A stretch of 64,000 nucleotides of DNA from Limnephilus marmoratus (taxonomy: Eukaryota > Arthropoda > Insecta > Trichoptera > Limnephilidae). The DNA is taken from NCBI GenBank assembly GCA_917880885.1, contig OU862922.1, positions 310,001 through 374,000 on the forward strand. Reading direction: 5' to 3'. Below the pieces are notes generated by a model. That model had not been told where the DNA came from, did not search any database, and was given only the letters and a program-made list of their open reading frames with translations. Positions 12,330 to 24,104 of the stretch are shown here, in pieces; the stretch's first letter is position 1; each line of letters starts with the position of its first letter. The translations under genes were made by a program, and so were the position numbers.

Positions 12330-12510
12330 TCAAAATCTCTCTGTAATTACCAGGACCTTTGCTTTTTCGCTTACGCGAAAGGTCCTGGGTTCGAGTTCCA
12401 GAAGTGCAAATATATTTTTGTTTTTTCCTTTTCCAGATTTAGTTTCGCTAATATTGTCTCCATTTAATTAAATATTACAATTTGAGGCTTTACTCAAACA
12501 GTTAAAAAAT
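12330..12510 (+). mobile_element. tRNA-SINE-like element with a partial inverted head
   Basis: The hairpin CCAGGACCTTT...AAAGGTCCTGG (12349-12392) leads into 'gggttcgagttccag' (T-arm/B-box). The body follows: 'ttttccagatttagtttcgc', 'taatattgtctccatttaat' and 'attacaatttgaggctttac', ending near 12500. This body is the arm of the inverted dimers at 42.75 and 59.85 kb; here only a stub of the second arm remains. Confidence 0.7.
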
Positions 12511-12889
12511 AAAATTATAAATTGTCTGTCCGTCTGTTCCCGATAAACTCACGAAGAGTCGAGACGATAATGCTGTAAAGATGTTATTCGGTGTTCATAA
12601 ATTAGGAGGCGCAATATTTCGTGAGGACGGTTGCAGTCAACTTCCACTGTTGCGTGAGTCCAATAATGAACCACACGCGGAAGTAATACTAACCAGATAC
12701 GACAGCCTATTGCGGCGAGATCATTAATAATCGTTAGTTATTACGAGATGGAACCACAGCATCCAGACTTCATCTCTGATTAATCTCCTCTTGTTATGAA
12801 CGCTGCTCTATTCTGGACACGAATGAATAAATACGTCCAATCTTCAGAATTTCTCATATAGCCTAGCAGTTCGTAAAGGAGTTTTGATA

Positions 12890-13600
12890 TCAACCCTGAT
12901 GTATTGCCATACATCAGTGAGGCATGTAACTAGCGAGGAAGGATGAAAATATACTGAATGCTGTATAAATGAGATCCCGGAGGTATACAGAAGGGTAGAA
13001 CCATTTATGATCGTGTTACAAGATGTGTAGATTCGGAAGTAATGCAAGACTCAAGAAAACTCTGTGTAAGGATCAAAAAAGGAACGCTTAGAAGGTTTGA
13101 ATATGCAGAGCGGATGAACGGAGAAAGAAATGTAAACGGCCTCCGTTGGGTAAGGCTCTCAACTCGCGATCCGAAGGTGTCGGGTTTAAATCACGGCGTG
13201 CGCATTAAATTTTATTTGATTGGTAGGTATGTGTATTCACAATTAAATCATCAATAATATATGGTATATTTATCGTCCTGGTGTAGGTACGGCAACCTTC
13301 CAAAATTGAAATATTGCTTGAAATGGCTTTTGCCGTGTTTGGTGACTAGATCTGAATAGCCATGTACTTTTCCCCGGCGCCTTCTCCTTCCCACATAACA
13401 TACCCCGATTGGCGATGCCATAGTCTCACCGGATCCAGGCGGTTGGGAGCAGTTGGGACTCTTGTGCGTATGTACGACTCCAACGTATACGGTAGAAGAA
13501 GCCGGAAGACATGAAACGATCAGATAGATACAAAACTTGAATCTGATCATGTCAAAAGACTATGCATACGTCAGAATGAATCAAGAATGAGTGTGTGCCA
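12890..13600 (+). pseudogene. Decayed LINE RT C-terminus, split by a SINE
   Basis: 12890-13135 matches the RT remnant at 551-860 (blocks 'ctgaatgctgtataaatgag', 'atgatcgtgttacaagatgt' and 'gcagagcggatgaacgg'). The match resumes after the SINE at about 13485 ('ggtagaagaagccggaagac'). Several stops and indels make it non-functional. Confidence 0.65.
13136..13480 (+). mobile_element. SINE family S, copy 3
   Basis: It has a tRNA-like head (ggcctccgttgggtaaggct) with a degenerate B-box (gtcgggtttaaatcac). The family body follows (aaattttatttgattgg, attgaaatattgcttgaaat, gactagatctgaatagccat) and the tail 'ggttgggagcagttgggact'. It lies inside a LINE RT fragment. Confidence 0.8.
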
Positions 13601-13899
13601 ATACTAGACGTGAGGCGGTTTAGCCTCTCTGTTTATCCTTTCGGAGAAATAGCGTGATGGTTATTTAGTTAGTTAAAATCTTCAGTATATTATTCAATTT
13701 TAAGTGAGTATTTAATACGTTATGTGTTGGTTGTACGCGATGGAACCGGTGGCGATGATGTAATCGATCGGCCCAAAGAACGTGAACCGAGTCCCGTTAC
13801 GAAGTACGAAACTGGCGTTCATCGCGAAACCTGATTGATTCGGTCGTGATAATTCCACACCTGGAGCCGAATGGTGATGTTCAACCCACTGGCACTGGC

Positions 13900-13920
13900 G
13901 TACTATATATATATATATTT
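13900..13920. repeat. (TA)n microsatellite
   Basis: A short uninterrupted TA run. The neighbouring 13600-14170 stretch holds no recognised gene. Confidence 0.8.
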
Positions 13921-14172
13921 CACCGACATTCATTAGAAATCACAACACATTCTAAATAAATTCTGAAGATTTATTAACTTCAGAATGGGTATTATTACTA
14001 GGGAATGTGTGAGTTATGTTTATCTACTGTCAATTAAATTTATTGAAATTATCCGAACTGTGCATAGTTAATGACTTATTTATATAAAATCATAAATTCG
14101 ATAATTGACAGCCCTGAACTATTTATTATACTTGATTTCTTTCCATATTTAAAAAAAATATTTAAGCGACTA

Positions 14173-14564
14173 TACAACGTGTCCGGAAACTCGTAGTAAA
14201 AGCGGAAAACTGGTGAATCTACATCACGTAGAGAACCCAAAAAACTTATTTTTTTCGATTTGAGTAAATCGTTTTTAATATTATGTTTTTTTCTATTTTT
14301 CCATTTTTTCGGCAACTAAAGGATTAAAAAAACTTTTGAGCCCGGTTTGCCCTTCGATGCATTTTATAAGACATTACACAGCTGAAATCAACCCCCTAGT
14401 GAACAATTTTTTCAAATTTAACCAAAAAAAATCCAACTTCGGATCCGATTTAATCGAAAACGAAAGCTCAAATCAAAAAAGTTATATCACAAATCGACTC
14501 CGAATGTGATTGATGTAGATTTACTAGTTTCTCGCTTGTACTACGAGTTTCCGGACACCGTGTA
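14173..14564. mobile_element. Tc1/mariner-like MITE
   Basis: The ends are inverted copies: 'gtgtccggaaactcgtagta' on the left and its complement 'tactacgagtttccggacac' on the right. Similarity continues inward for roughly 60-90 bp (ctggtgaatctacatcac against gatgtagatttactagt). Both ends are bordered by TA, which fits Tc1/mariner insertion. At about 390 bp it has no transposase; the minus-strand ORF 14315..14076 only overlaps one arm. Confidence 0.75.
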
Positions 14565-14569
14565 TAAAA

Positions 14570-15340
14570 TAATTCTAAAAGTATACAAAATATAATGGTT
14601 ATGTTAGGTAAAGATATTGTATTTCTTAGTCCTCCTCACTAGGGGTTCCTATGCCGAGGCGGACTAAATATACTTTGCAAACCAACATCGAGGAAAAATC
14701 TACCGTTTTACTGTGACAACTCCAACACAGAATCACAATTGTATAAGTACCTACTCCCGTTTGCCGTAAACAGAATTTGGGTAATGATTATAAGGATGTT
14801 GTTAACGTATCAATCACTAAATTTATTCAGGTCTTAGCAGGAAAGCACAAAGCAGAACAATTTATCTAATTTAAAAAACAATCGTGGTTCTGCTCGACTT
14901 AAATTAATTTATTTATTGAACTATTTATTAAGTTTAAAGTAGTAATTTATATATCTGAAGTACCTATATTTAATTTAGTTATAATTTTTTACATCTTATA
15001 GATAGTATACATCTATTCTTAAACTACTGTAATAAGCTATGAGCCACAAATTAAAATTTGAACTGCACAACATTGAGATCATAGCCCACGAAAAACTGCA
15101 AGACTTTTTAGTTTCCTTAACATTTACAGGGAGTTCATGGAATATTTTGAAACCTTTATAATAAATATCGTTTTATGTTCTCGATACATTTATTTTAGGG
15201 AGCCTAAAATCGTGACAGTGCCTCGTGGGATATCAATAAACTGTAAATATTAATACTAACGTTATTCAACATAAAATCTGGCAACATTTTATTTTTTAAC
15301 TTATAAATAAATACTTAAAAAAAAAATTTAAAAATATATA
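14570..15340. other. AT-rich stretch, nothing recognised
   Basis: I find no coding signal or family repeat here. Confidence 0.45.
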
Positions 15341-15342
15341 TA

Positions 15343-15894
15343 TAAATAAATACTAATCTTCCAACCCGGCTGGTCACCGTGGAAGATTATGACCAAAACC
15401 CTCCAAAGATACAAAACTCAAGCTCAACCTTAAAAGCTACAAAAAATCACACAAAGTTAAGCTGTCAATTAAAAATTATAACATACAACGTCAACACCCT
15501 GTCATCATCCGACCGAATATATAACTGGAAGAATGTTTAAGTAAAATTAACTAAGGTATTATGGAAATTTAGGAAGTTAGACGACAGGGCAACAAAAATA
15601 GAAGAACACAACACCTTTATACTTTGCTACAGAAAGGATCAACTGGCATAAACTGGTACTCCATAGCACAAGACAGACAAAAATGGACATCTTTGGAGGA
15701 GGCCTTTACCCAAACCGGGGTTTTTGTTAATTCATAAATATTTTTAAAACATATACTTACATACTTATATTACTAACATAATCTAAGCAAACTTACAAAT
15801 ACAAATCAAATCTGGGTTTATTGTAATATTGTTACTAGCACCTATTGTAAAACAAGAAATAAAGAGGCTTATTATTATAATTAAATAAATACTA
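15343..15894 (+). mobile_element. RTE-type LINE with large internal deletion and 13-bp TSD
   Basis: An exact 13-bp duplication, TAAATAAATACTA, flanks the element (15343-15355 and 15882-15894). The 5' part encodes the start of an RTE-like endonuclease in decayed frames (ITYNVNTLSSSDRI, then EVRRQGNK). The 3' part encodes the conserved RTE C-terminus (NWYSIAQDRQKWTSLEEAFT, then QTGVFVNS and stop). About 85 N-terminal codons join about 30 C-terminal codons near 15638, so the rest of the endonuclease and all of the reverse transcriptase are missing. It must have been mobilised in trans. The tail ends in AT-rich TTATTATTATAATT. Confidence 0.8.
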
Positions 15895-17990
15895 GGGTAT
15901 TATAGATTAATCGTTGCCACACACTGAAGATATTATATTAAGAAATTGAAATCTACTATGTGTCCGTCTTGCATGGTGGAGTACTTTGTTTTTGGAATGT
16001 TATGCTTATTTAGATGTTCTTTGTGAAAAAAAATCTTTGTAATAACCCAGCTGGGCATGAATTTCAAAATAAATAAATATATTATGTAGGTAGGTACACA
16101 ATTAAGAAACTGGTCTAGCATCCCACCTGAATTACTGCACAAGTATAATCTTCCTGAGCAATAAAATGCCATTTCCATTATGAGCTGTAAATCTACATTG
16201 TTCGTTTCTGCTACACAATATGAATCAATAAATAGTCTTTGATAATAAAAAAGATTTGAAAAAAACCGGTGTTCAAAAATCTACTGAGAGCGAAATAGAA
16301 ATTGTTTGGTTAGAATATTAAAAAACACACATTATTAAATTTTATTGTTCCGTTCTTTATTGTTGACTCACTTTGACTACGAGACGAAATTAATAATAAT
16401 TAATTGTTCGTGAGAGAGAAAAACGGGGAGGAAACTAAATTAAAATTTTCGGAGAAACATATGAAACACAAAGGGCAAAGCAAAGCTAGTAGTCATTAAG
16501 GAAATTGAAAAGGTGCTCCTTTAAAATTCTATTAAATATTTATTATATTAAAGGTGGGTAGGTACGCGCCTTATTACACAATTTTACAGAAAATTCGTGT
16601 TTTTCTCTGATATTGGAGAAACTGCGGAAAGCTAGATTGGTAAAGAACAGTTTTTAATAAGTAAAATAATCCCAGCAACTCAATAGTTAAATGTGATATT
16701 GGCCAATCAAAATCTGATATTTTGTGCTGTTCCCTGGTCTGTAAGATTGTATATTGCATGTAGCTGAAAAAGACCGTTGGAGAACTTTTTTCTCAAACTA
16801 TACACTAGTTGGCGAGGACGATAAAGAAACCACAAAAATAACGGTGAACAGCAAAACCTTACAAATTGGCAACGGGCGACGAATAATGAACGAAAATCGC
16901 GAACTGCCGCTTCATGTTGTCAATTAATGTCGAAAAGTGAGTTAAATTTTTATGGAGATCGTAAAGAGCACATTGGCAATAAAACTTAATACATTAACAC
17001 CCATACACATGTACTACTTTTTGCGAATTCAAAAACGGGGTGAGTAATAAAATTCAGTATAAAAGAATCGGTAATTACGTAAGTACATACATTTAACATT
17101 CACACCGAGTGATAATAGCGGCACAAATCAAAAAATTGCATTTTTGAGTTAAGTATGCAGAAATGTTCCTGGATAACTGTTCTACCTTCGATAAAAATGA
17201 CAATTTAAAAAAATATTATTGTGGCCTTAAAGGCGAAAATGTAATTGTTATATTACCAAGTCCTGGATTACCAGCCAAAATAGATCCAACATCAAAGATT
17301 ATATCAAAACTAACTTATAAGTATTTATTTTTTCAATTTTACGTTGATGATTAACTGTTACTTGTAATATTGTGTTATTATTTGTACTTTGTATGTGTTA
17401 TTATTATAAACTGCTCATGCTAAGCGCCTGCTCTCAACACAGGTTCTCCTAGTGAGACAGGCATAGAATAAAACAAATTGTAACTCAAAACTAATAAAGA
17501 TGAATAATAAAAAAATTATAATATTTTACTCGAATTCAAGCAAAAATAATGGCACAATGATCATTTGAGCTGAACTATCCACTAGATATGCAACGAAATT
17601 ACATAACGGCTTCCAAACATTCGTAAAACAATGTTTTTTTTATTGGTTAATAAACTGATTTAATACACTCAAACGAAATATTCAAACTGCTCTCCAGAAA
17701 AAAGAAGTTTTTTGAGTTGTGCCATTGTTATTCCCCAAATACGATATTATTATACATTTCATAGAAGTAATAAAACATGAAAAAAAAAAGATATTTTATT
17801 AAAGCAAAAGACATATTGTGGTACGATTCGATGGTATTAAAACATGGCAAGGACAAAAAGGTTAGATTTTTTTTTATTTTGCCAGAGGTTATATTGACTC
17901 ATCCCCTAATACATGCCACACACAATTGTTAAGTTCACCTTCAAATAATCACCTAGTGGACCTAGTTAGACAGTACATGACCTAGTACAT
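15895..17990. other. AT-rich stretch, nothing recognised
   Basis: Small ORFs only (for example 16178..15933 and 17163-17354), without recognisable domains. An A/T-run-rich composition suggests old intronic or intergenic DNA. Confidence 0.45.
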
Positions 17991-18239
17991 TCATGTATCT
18001 ACCTACTGAACATCTGCCCAGATGAAGGAGACTAGAGGCTATGCGAAACGTTGGCAAGAAGGGGGAGGAACACTGTTCAATACCACGAAAATCAAGTAAC
18101 AAAAAAATGGTTGTTAATTTAAAAATAATAACATAGAAACAGAATGAATATCATGTTAGAAAAAATAGATTTAGTTTCGCAGCATTCAGAATATAATTAC
18201 AATATGTATTTATGTATATTTTATTTGAACATAGAATTT

Positions 18240-18365
18240 AAAATGTCGGGAGACTTGAAGCGCGGCGCGCGGGTTAAAGGCTGTTGGAAGGGTTTGTGTG
18301 GGAGGGGGCGGTGAACCTCTGAGAGGGGGCACCTCCCAGCGCCCCCCACGCGCCAGACAAGGAGG
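18240..18365. other. GC-rich patch
   Basis: A sharply GC-rich interval (gcgcggcgcgcgggtt, then G-runs and C-runs) stands out from AT-rich surroundings. No ORF or promoter motif can be assigned. It could be a regulatory island or a transposon remnant. Confidence 0.4.
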
Positions 18366-19079
18366 ACAATGGCTCAGAAGACAAACACAAAAGGACGCTC
18401 CTATAATGTCAAATAATTGCCACCAGTCACCATGGCCATGGGGGCTTTAATTACTGCAACAGCTATCTCGTGTGTTGGATACTCTCATTTTGAGGAGTGT
18501 TTATATACCTATACGTCATTATGTATTTTCTTATGAATTGACGAAAACGACACAACTACTAATAATTGTAATCGCTACAATAGGGAACAGCCATTTTTGT
18601 ATGCGTTACAATATCTACTATGAGTATTTTAATGCGAATTGTTAAATGTTTTTATCATATTCTTTGTGCTAGATTTTGGATACATTTGTAAGTCTAAAAT
18701 ATGCTGCATACAGCATACTTATAAGAAGTTTGTTCTGATAAACAATATAAACAGAAAGGTGATCATGTAATGCAGGCGTTAAAACGAATGAAAGAATGAA
18801 TGCAGTAGTGTCTAAGTCTAAGGCAAGCGTATGTGTGCTAAAGTATTCATGACCGAATCGCGAATGAGAAAATTCATAAGTAAAGAAGCATTGCCGTTGT
18901 AAGCGTAACGAATCCTTGAATGAATTGGACACATACAGCGGATGGATTGAGAAAAGGGTGTCAGGTGAATGTACCTGAAAGTTGTATGGAGGAAGACGTT
19001 TGACGTCGCAGGAAGAAAAGCAACACCTCAGTCGGGTCATGTTCAAGTGTCGGGATATGACACTGGAAGAGTTGTTTGT

Positions 19080-19225
19080 CAGAATTTGAACAATTCATCA
19101 AATTTTCAAGTTTTATTATTATTTCAGTTCTGTGAAGCAACCAGCTCACAATGGTAGATATATTAACAGAACTTTCACAGGACTTGAAAATTATCTTCGA
19201 AATTTGATGAATTGTTTAAATTCTG
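19080..19225. repeat. Imperfect inverted repeat (foldback)
   Basis: CAGAATTTGAACAATTCATC plus 'aaattttcaag' is mirrored by 'cttgaaaatt' and 'aaatttgatgaattgtttaa', with about 70 bp between the arms. No target duplication or relative is seen in the window. Confidence 0.65.
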
Positions 19226-19856
19226 CGAAATAACTGGCCCTTAGAGAAGTTATACATATCAGAGTATTCCTAAATTTGCGCTCTGGGTTTTGACACTGTC
19301 TAGTGCAAATACTTTTAATATAATATAGATAAGGATAGTGTCGATACATTTTGCTTTTTTTGATAAGTTACTTCCTATTATGGACCCTCAAAAATGGTTA
19401 AAATTGCCTGGTTTGCACGCCATCAACAGAAGTCTAGTACACAAACTAATTGTATTTTTTTTAAATCAAAAGGCACAAATATATAATATTTTCCTCGAAT
19501 ACAATTGGAAAAAAAATCTTAAAAATCGGTCTAGTTTTGGAGGAGAAAAATAAGGAATTCAAACCTATTTATATAGGCAATTTTATTTAGGTATCAACCT
19601 GAGGTTTCCCTTTCACTCAGAATTCGGGGAGGGGGGGTAACAGGGATAGTGTTAGCAACAGTTTGTTGAAATACCTATTATTCACACTTCTCCGCGATCG
19701 TGTTTCCTCTTAATAAAGCCAGTTAGAACGGTATCATCTGCCATATCAATATACGATTAGTATTTTGACTGTTTGTGATGAACGTGCCGTAAAATAATTA
19801 TAAATCTCATAGAAACCTATCTACGTTTGCCATCAAAAGACCTTCATAATATTTTG

Positions 19857-20186
19857 AGCAGAACTTTGTTTTCACAAATAGAAAAAAACTCAAACGACAA
19901 TCAATGGGTATCATGTATGAATAATCATTTCAAACGTTATAGATATCTTATATGCATTATCAACCTCCTGTTGATAACAAATGAAAATAGAGTAATTCGT
20001 GACGTGTATTTAGAGGAAATCGTAAAACAAAGAAAACAATGTCTGCAAACATTCAAAGGACTGAAGCGGAACACGCAATGTGACAATTTTAGATTTGGAA
20101 CAGTGTTATGTCACGAATCGATACGAGTTAAAAATAGGCTGAATATAGAATGCGAAATAGGAAAATATTTAATAAAAACATTATAA
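19857..20186 (+). CDS. Unrecognised ORF, doubtful
   Basis: An open frame of about 110 codons ends in TAA at 20186. It includes HFKRYRYLICIINLLLITNE and RVIRDVYLEEIVKQRKQCLQ. No ATG sits at its beginning; the first in-frame ATG is near 19915. The composition is fairly protein-like (charged, Cys-containing), but I see no domain, splice-site pair or repeat relationship. It could be a decayed transposon ORF or chance. Confidence 0.25.
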   Translation, partial: SRTLFSQIEKNSNDNQWVSCMNNHFKRYRYLICIINLLLITNENRVIRDVYLEEIVKQRKQCLQTFKGLKRNTQCDNFRFGTVLCHESIRVKNRLNIECEIGKYLIKTL

Positions 20187-20532
20187 AGTCACTGTTTTGA
20201 AAATAACGGGTCGTAAAGTCTTATGCTGCCTGTGCTATGAAGCAATCAATATATTATTCGATAATTTAAAAAAAAGACGTAATTCAAATCGTTCGATTTT
20301 GATTCGCGATTCCGCACATCTCTCTAAGTCCATCCGCTCTTGGGGCAACTGAAAAAAAAAACAGTTGGCAACTCGATCGCTATCCCCAGGATTATCTTGT
20401 TAGACTAGATGTCAAGGGTGACGCCGCAACTCGCAGTATTAGTCGCTGCGGCTGGTGCGTTTCGGTTGCCATGTTGGCAGGTTGACATGGCTACGCCTCC
20501 AAGACCTGTCAAGTTTTCGAGTAATTTGCGAT

Positions 20533-20604
20533 ATGTCAGAGCAGGAAAATATCGATTTTGTTCAGGAGGTTGAGAAATTATTATTACATTACTTAACAGG
20601 TTGA
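20533..20604 (+). CDS. Short ORF reading MSEQENIDFVQEVEK, possible exon remnant
   Basis: ATG at 20533 opens 23 codons. The start, MSEQENIDFVQEVEKLL, resembles the N-terminus of MADF/Myb-like proteins (a D-F-hydrophobic-x-E-V-E pattern), a class that includes the second gene of Harbinger transposons. GTTGGCAAC (about 20364-20372) and its inverse GTTGCCAAC (about 20661-20669) flank it. It may be a first-exon stub in a degraded DNA transposon. The similarity is from memory and short. Confidence 0.2.
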   Translation: MSEQENIDFVQEVEKLLLHYLTG

Positions 20605-20713
20605 TAATATAATTGATAAGTTATATTTTTGTTAAACAAGTTGAATTGCGCCATGAATTGAGTTGCCAACCAGTTTTCGGTTTCTCCGTGAGCGAAGGCC
20701 CTTACTGCGCACT

Positions 20714-20728
20714 AGGGTATAAATAGCG
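20714..20728 (+). promoter_or_regulatory. TATA-box-like sequence
   Basis: GGGTATAAATAGCG matches the TATAWAWR consensus closely, with GC flanks. An Inr-like TCAATCACT lies about 40 bp downstream. No gene is recognised downstream, so its use is unproven. Confidence 0.25.
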
Positions 20729-21440
20729 TGAACCCCCATAATATGTTTAGTCCTCTTTTTCAATCACTCGAATTTGAATTACGACAGATTGGGTGTAACG
20801 TAAAAACTATATTTTATTAAGCCATGAATCCAAAAATAACACCAGACCCAGCCATTTGGTCCTGTAGATAAACAGTACGTAGATGTGAGTGTGTATAATC
20901 TCAATATCTGCCAATAAAAAATAACATATGCCCGACCAACATCGCAAACTCTCATCACATTAAAACTTCTTTCATTGGGCTAATTTTGGTATTCAATGTT
21001 TCAAACATCTGTTATCAATTTCTTCAGATCTGATCACAGCTGTGAATACACAATTCTTTGATTATATTAAACTGATTGACAGCCACTTTCATCAATCAAT
21101 ACTGAGCGGTAAAACTTTTAAGCCAAATAACATACTTACGTATTGCGAAAATGTACATGACTTGCTTGAATGCACAAACCAATAAGGTTAACATTTTTTT
21201 AATCACACATTCGTCAAAAGCAAACATTTTGAGATCATGACAAATTATTGATTATGACATCCATTATTAATTAAATTAAATTATCATTTAGTCCCATTCT
21301 AGACATACTTCCAATAAACCGCGCTGTTCTTCGCGAAAATCCTTTAATTACCGCTTCCCCTTTGTTCACCTCCCACTCAAACAATTAAAATTTATGTACA
21401 TGTCTGTCAATATTCTCCATAGTAGGTTAGTTCTAATAAT

Positions 21441-21523
21441 CTCCTGACGAAGGAAGGATGCTTCCGAAACTGGTAGAGTAATATTCTCCTGACGAAGGAA
21501 GGGTGCTTCCGAAACTGGTAGAG
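21441..21523 (+). ncRNA. Tandem type I hammerhead-ribozyme-like motif, two 45-bp units
   Basis: Each unit reads CTC-CTGACGA-A-GGAAG-NNTG-CTTCC-GAAAC-TG-GTA-GAG. This matches the hammerhead layout. CTC/GAG forms stem I, CUGANGA is the first core strand, GGAAG/CTTCC is a 5-bp stem II with a tetraloop, and GAAA is the second core strand. AC/GU is a minimal stem III and GUA is the cleavage triplet. Units begin at 21441 and 21486 and differ mainly in the stem II loop (GATG against GGTG), so the stems are conserved. One extra A after CUGACGA departs from the classic core. Tandem hammerheads with tiny stem III are known in Penelope-like elements and retrozymes. Confidence 0.6.
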
Positions 21524-21713
21524 TGTGAATAAAATAAAATGAAAGTAGTCTATAACAAATTTATATGTTTTTATTGTAAAAGATTTGTTCAGTTCGTTTG
21601 TTCAGTTGTAATGAATTAATTGAAGCCAAGCGAAATGATGCACGACCAAGATGGTGGAACTGAAAATGCGTATGAATGGATAAAACGGTCACGACGACGA
21701 CGGTCACGTTGAC

Positions 21714-22134
21714 GACCTCCGTAGTCCAGTGGCTAAGACTCTTGACTCACATTCCGGAGGTCGCGGGTTCGAACCCGGCATGCGCAAATAAATTTTATTT
21801 GATTAATTTGCGCTATTTCACAATTAATTCATTTAAAATAATATATAGTATATTTGCGGCATGTTCCAGAGTGGAAGATACTATTAGTATCGCCCTGGTG
21901 TAAGACCACCATTCAGAATTGAAACGTTGCTTGAAATGGCTTTAGCCGTGTTTAGTGACCAGATCTGAATAGCCAGGTACTTCCCAACCTTCCCCTTCCC
22001 CACCTCCTTCCCCTCCCCACTACCTTCAGCCTCACAACATACCCCAATTGGGGATGCCATAGTCTCACTGGCTCCAGACGGGAGCAGTTGAGATTCTTGT
22101 GCGGTATTCACTGTAAAAAAAAAAAAAAAAAAAA
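21714..22134 (+). mobile_element. SINE family S, best-preserved copy 4
   Basis: The tRNA-like head has an A-box-like TGGCTAAGACT (21730) and an intact B-box GGTTCGAACCC (21766-21776). The body follows in the order described for this family, and the element ends in a 20-nt A-run (22115-22134). The internal Pol III promoter layout and poly-A tail define a tRNA-derived SINE. About 420 bp is long for the class. Confidence 0.88.
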
Positions 22135-22135
22135 G

Positions 22136-24100
22136 ACAGCTAAAAAATCGTGTCTTTTGTATGGCGGCTTTATCCGCACCAAAATAATGTTGGAAGCAAG
22201 ATTGGCGAGATTAAGTGCGCACTTAGAAAGCTCACTAAAGGTCGCCGTTTACATGGAACGCGATACAATACACGAACAAAGCGTAGAATTTCTCGAATAG
22301 TTGGACTGCTCGAGAAATATAAATGGAACAAGTCAGATACAAATGAATGCAGGGATGCTTATATTGAGTGGTGATATTTCACCCCTACGCTGAGTAAAAA
22401 GGGGGTTATGAGAAAAATAAGCTTATATTCAACAGCAATGTAACTTCAACGCGATGCATTTTCAGAAACGTATTCTCTGTAAGATTGAAATCACGTCGGC
22501 GCATCGAAAGACAAGTTTTAAACAAAGCAAAAAATAAATAGCCAAAAAGCGGACAATGTAGATAATTTTTTTTGGAGATAATTGATTTGCCAAAATATAC
22601 TATAAATAAAATTGTAAAAACCGTTTTTACTGACCGATCGTTGGGATCGCGCTTGGTTCCCACCCAGGCGTCTTTAGTTCAATTCGTCAGCTGGCTAAAT
22701 CTTCCATTACCACAACACAAGCAACTTATTTTCCGCTAACTGTCATGGTAGTAGGAGATAGTAATCTGGTTATTCGTTTACAGGAAACGTTTCTTTCTTT
22801 TAAAAAATAAAAATATATACATACATATTCGGAAGTCGGAAATTCAAGAGTTCAAAACATTTTCACAGGATAGATTTCTTTTTCTAGGCTTGTGAAACAA
22901 TAATGGGATGTTTTATAAAAAAAAATGTAAATACATTGCACAGAATTTCGGGCAAGCTTTGATACGAGTAAGCACTATAATTTTATTTTTTTTCCAGAAG
23001 CATTATTTCAAACGATTTATAAAATCACAATATTCATGATTTCAAAGTTCTCGAAATAATTCATGGACTTAAGCGGCTACGCAGAAGGTAAGCAAATGTT
23101 TTATTAGCGACAGTATATCTTTCGTGACGTTGAACCTAAGCTAAGCTAAGGGCTTATTGCTTCGATGGGTATTGATGTTGCGGTTTTTCGCCCACTGTGC
23201 GGCGCGGGTCTCGTCGACGGAACTATGTAAATCTATCGTCATCAGTCATTACCATTACTCATCACCATCACGATGAATCACGAAAACAATATCGGCAATG
23301 GGTTGTTTTACGATTTCACCTGCCGTATTGTTATGAACATAATTGCATACACTTAATCTTAATGTCATGACACGCTTTGCTGGCCATATTATTACACCTG
23401 TAAAATAAACCTTTCAAAGTTTTCAAACGGGTAAGCAAATTGTAAAATAGTATTTTTTCATAAAGTTGCATAACTAGTAAAGGAATCCCTTCCATCTTAT
23501 GACTTGGTCCAGACAACAATTACTTATCGTCGTACGAGCCAGATGGTGATGGTATCTACATCGATGATTGAAAATATTATATTAAATTATTAAACTCAGT
23601 CTTAGAAATGAGATCCTCGAGGTAAAACTATAATTATAAAATTATTAGAAATTAGCTGAAATCCCGATGTTGACACAGAGTTTAGGCAGTAACTATCATT
23701 TTGTTGTGAACGTTAATTGTGCTAAACTTCGTTAAGAAATATAAAAATTCTGATTTACATTTAAAAGTGGGAAACGAGAGTGGAGATGATTTTTTCGAAA
23801 TTTCGTGTAGACAGTTAGTAACCTTCCTATGTTTTGAAGGTCAAGTGTGTAAAATTTCATTAATCTCAGAATAAAATTGTAAATTTGTTTAAAAAACAAA
23901 CCCATTCCGGGTCACCCTTTTTTGTATATAGGTACCTAGGTGTACGCCAAGAAGAAAATTGTTGTGACTTTTTCTACTCTATTTGTCTATCCCTGCAGAG
24001 AAATGGGGAGATAATTAGTTAGCCTCTGACCCCCTGGCTAAAGATCGCAGAATCAACGCGTACAATTAATATGATCGAATAGGGGAGTGGAGCCATTGGA
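22136..24100. other. Stretch without recognised gene
   Basis: A 74-codon ORF (22150-22374, + strand) with basic segments such as KLTKGRRLHGTRYNTRTKRR directly follows the SINE tail. It could be a remnant but matches nothing I know. The rest is AT-rich. Confidence 0.35.
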
Positions 24101-24104
24101 CAGC

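Noticed and set aside
18015..18060. Hammerhead at CAGATGA...GCGAAACGTTGGC
   Set aside because: The core base U4 is changed and stem II pairs poorly; counted only as a possible decayed relative.
18860..19060. Third LINE RT C-terminal remnant
   Set aside because: A few words such as a GHIQRMD-like stretch can be read only by shifting frames repeatedly; too weak to list.
21714..21790. Functional tRNA gene
   Set aside because: A- and B-boxes are present but no acceptor or anticodon stem closes, and the SINE body follows directly; the other heads are worse.
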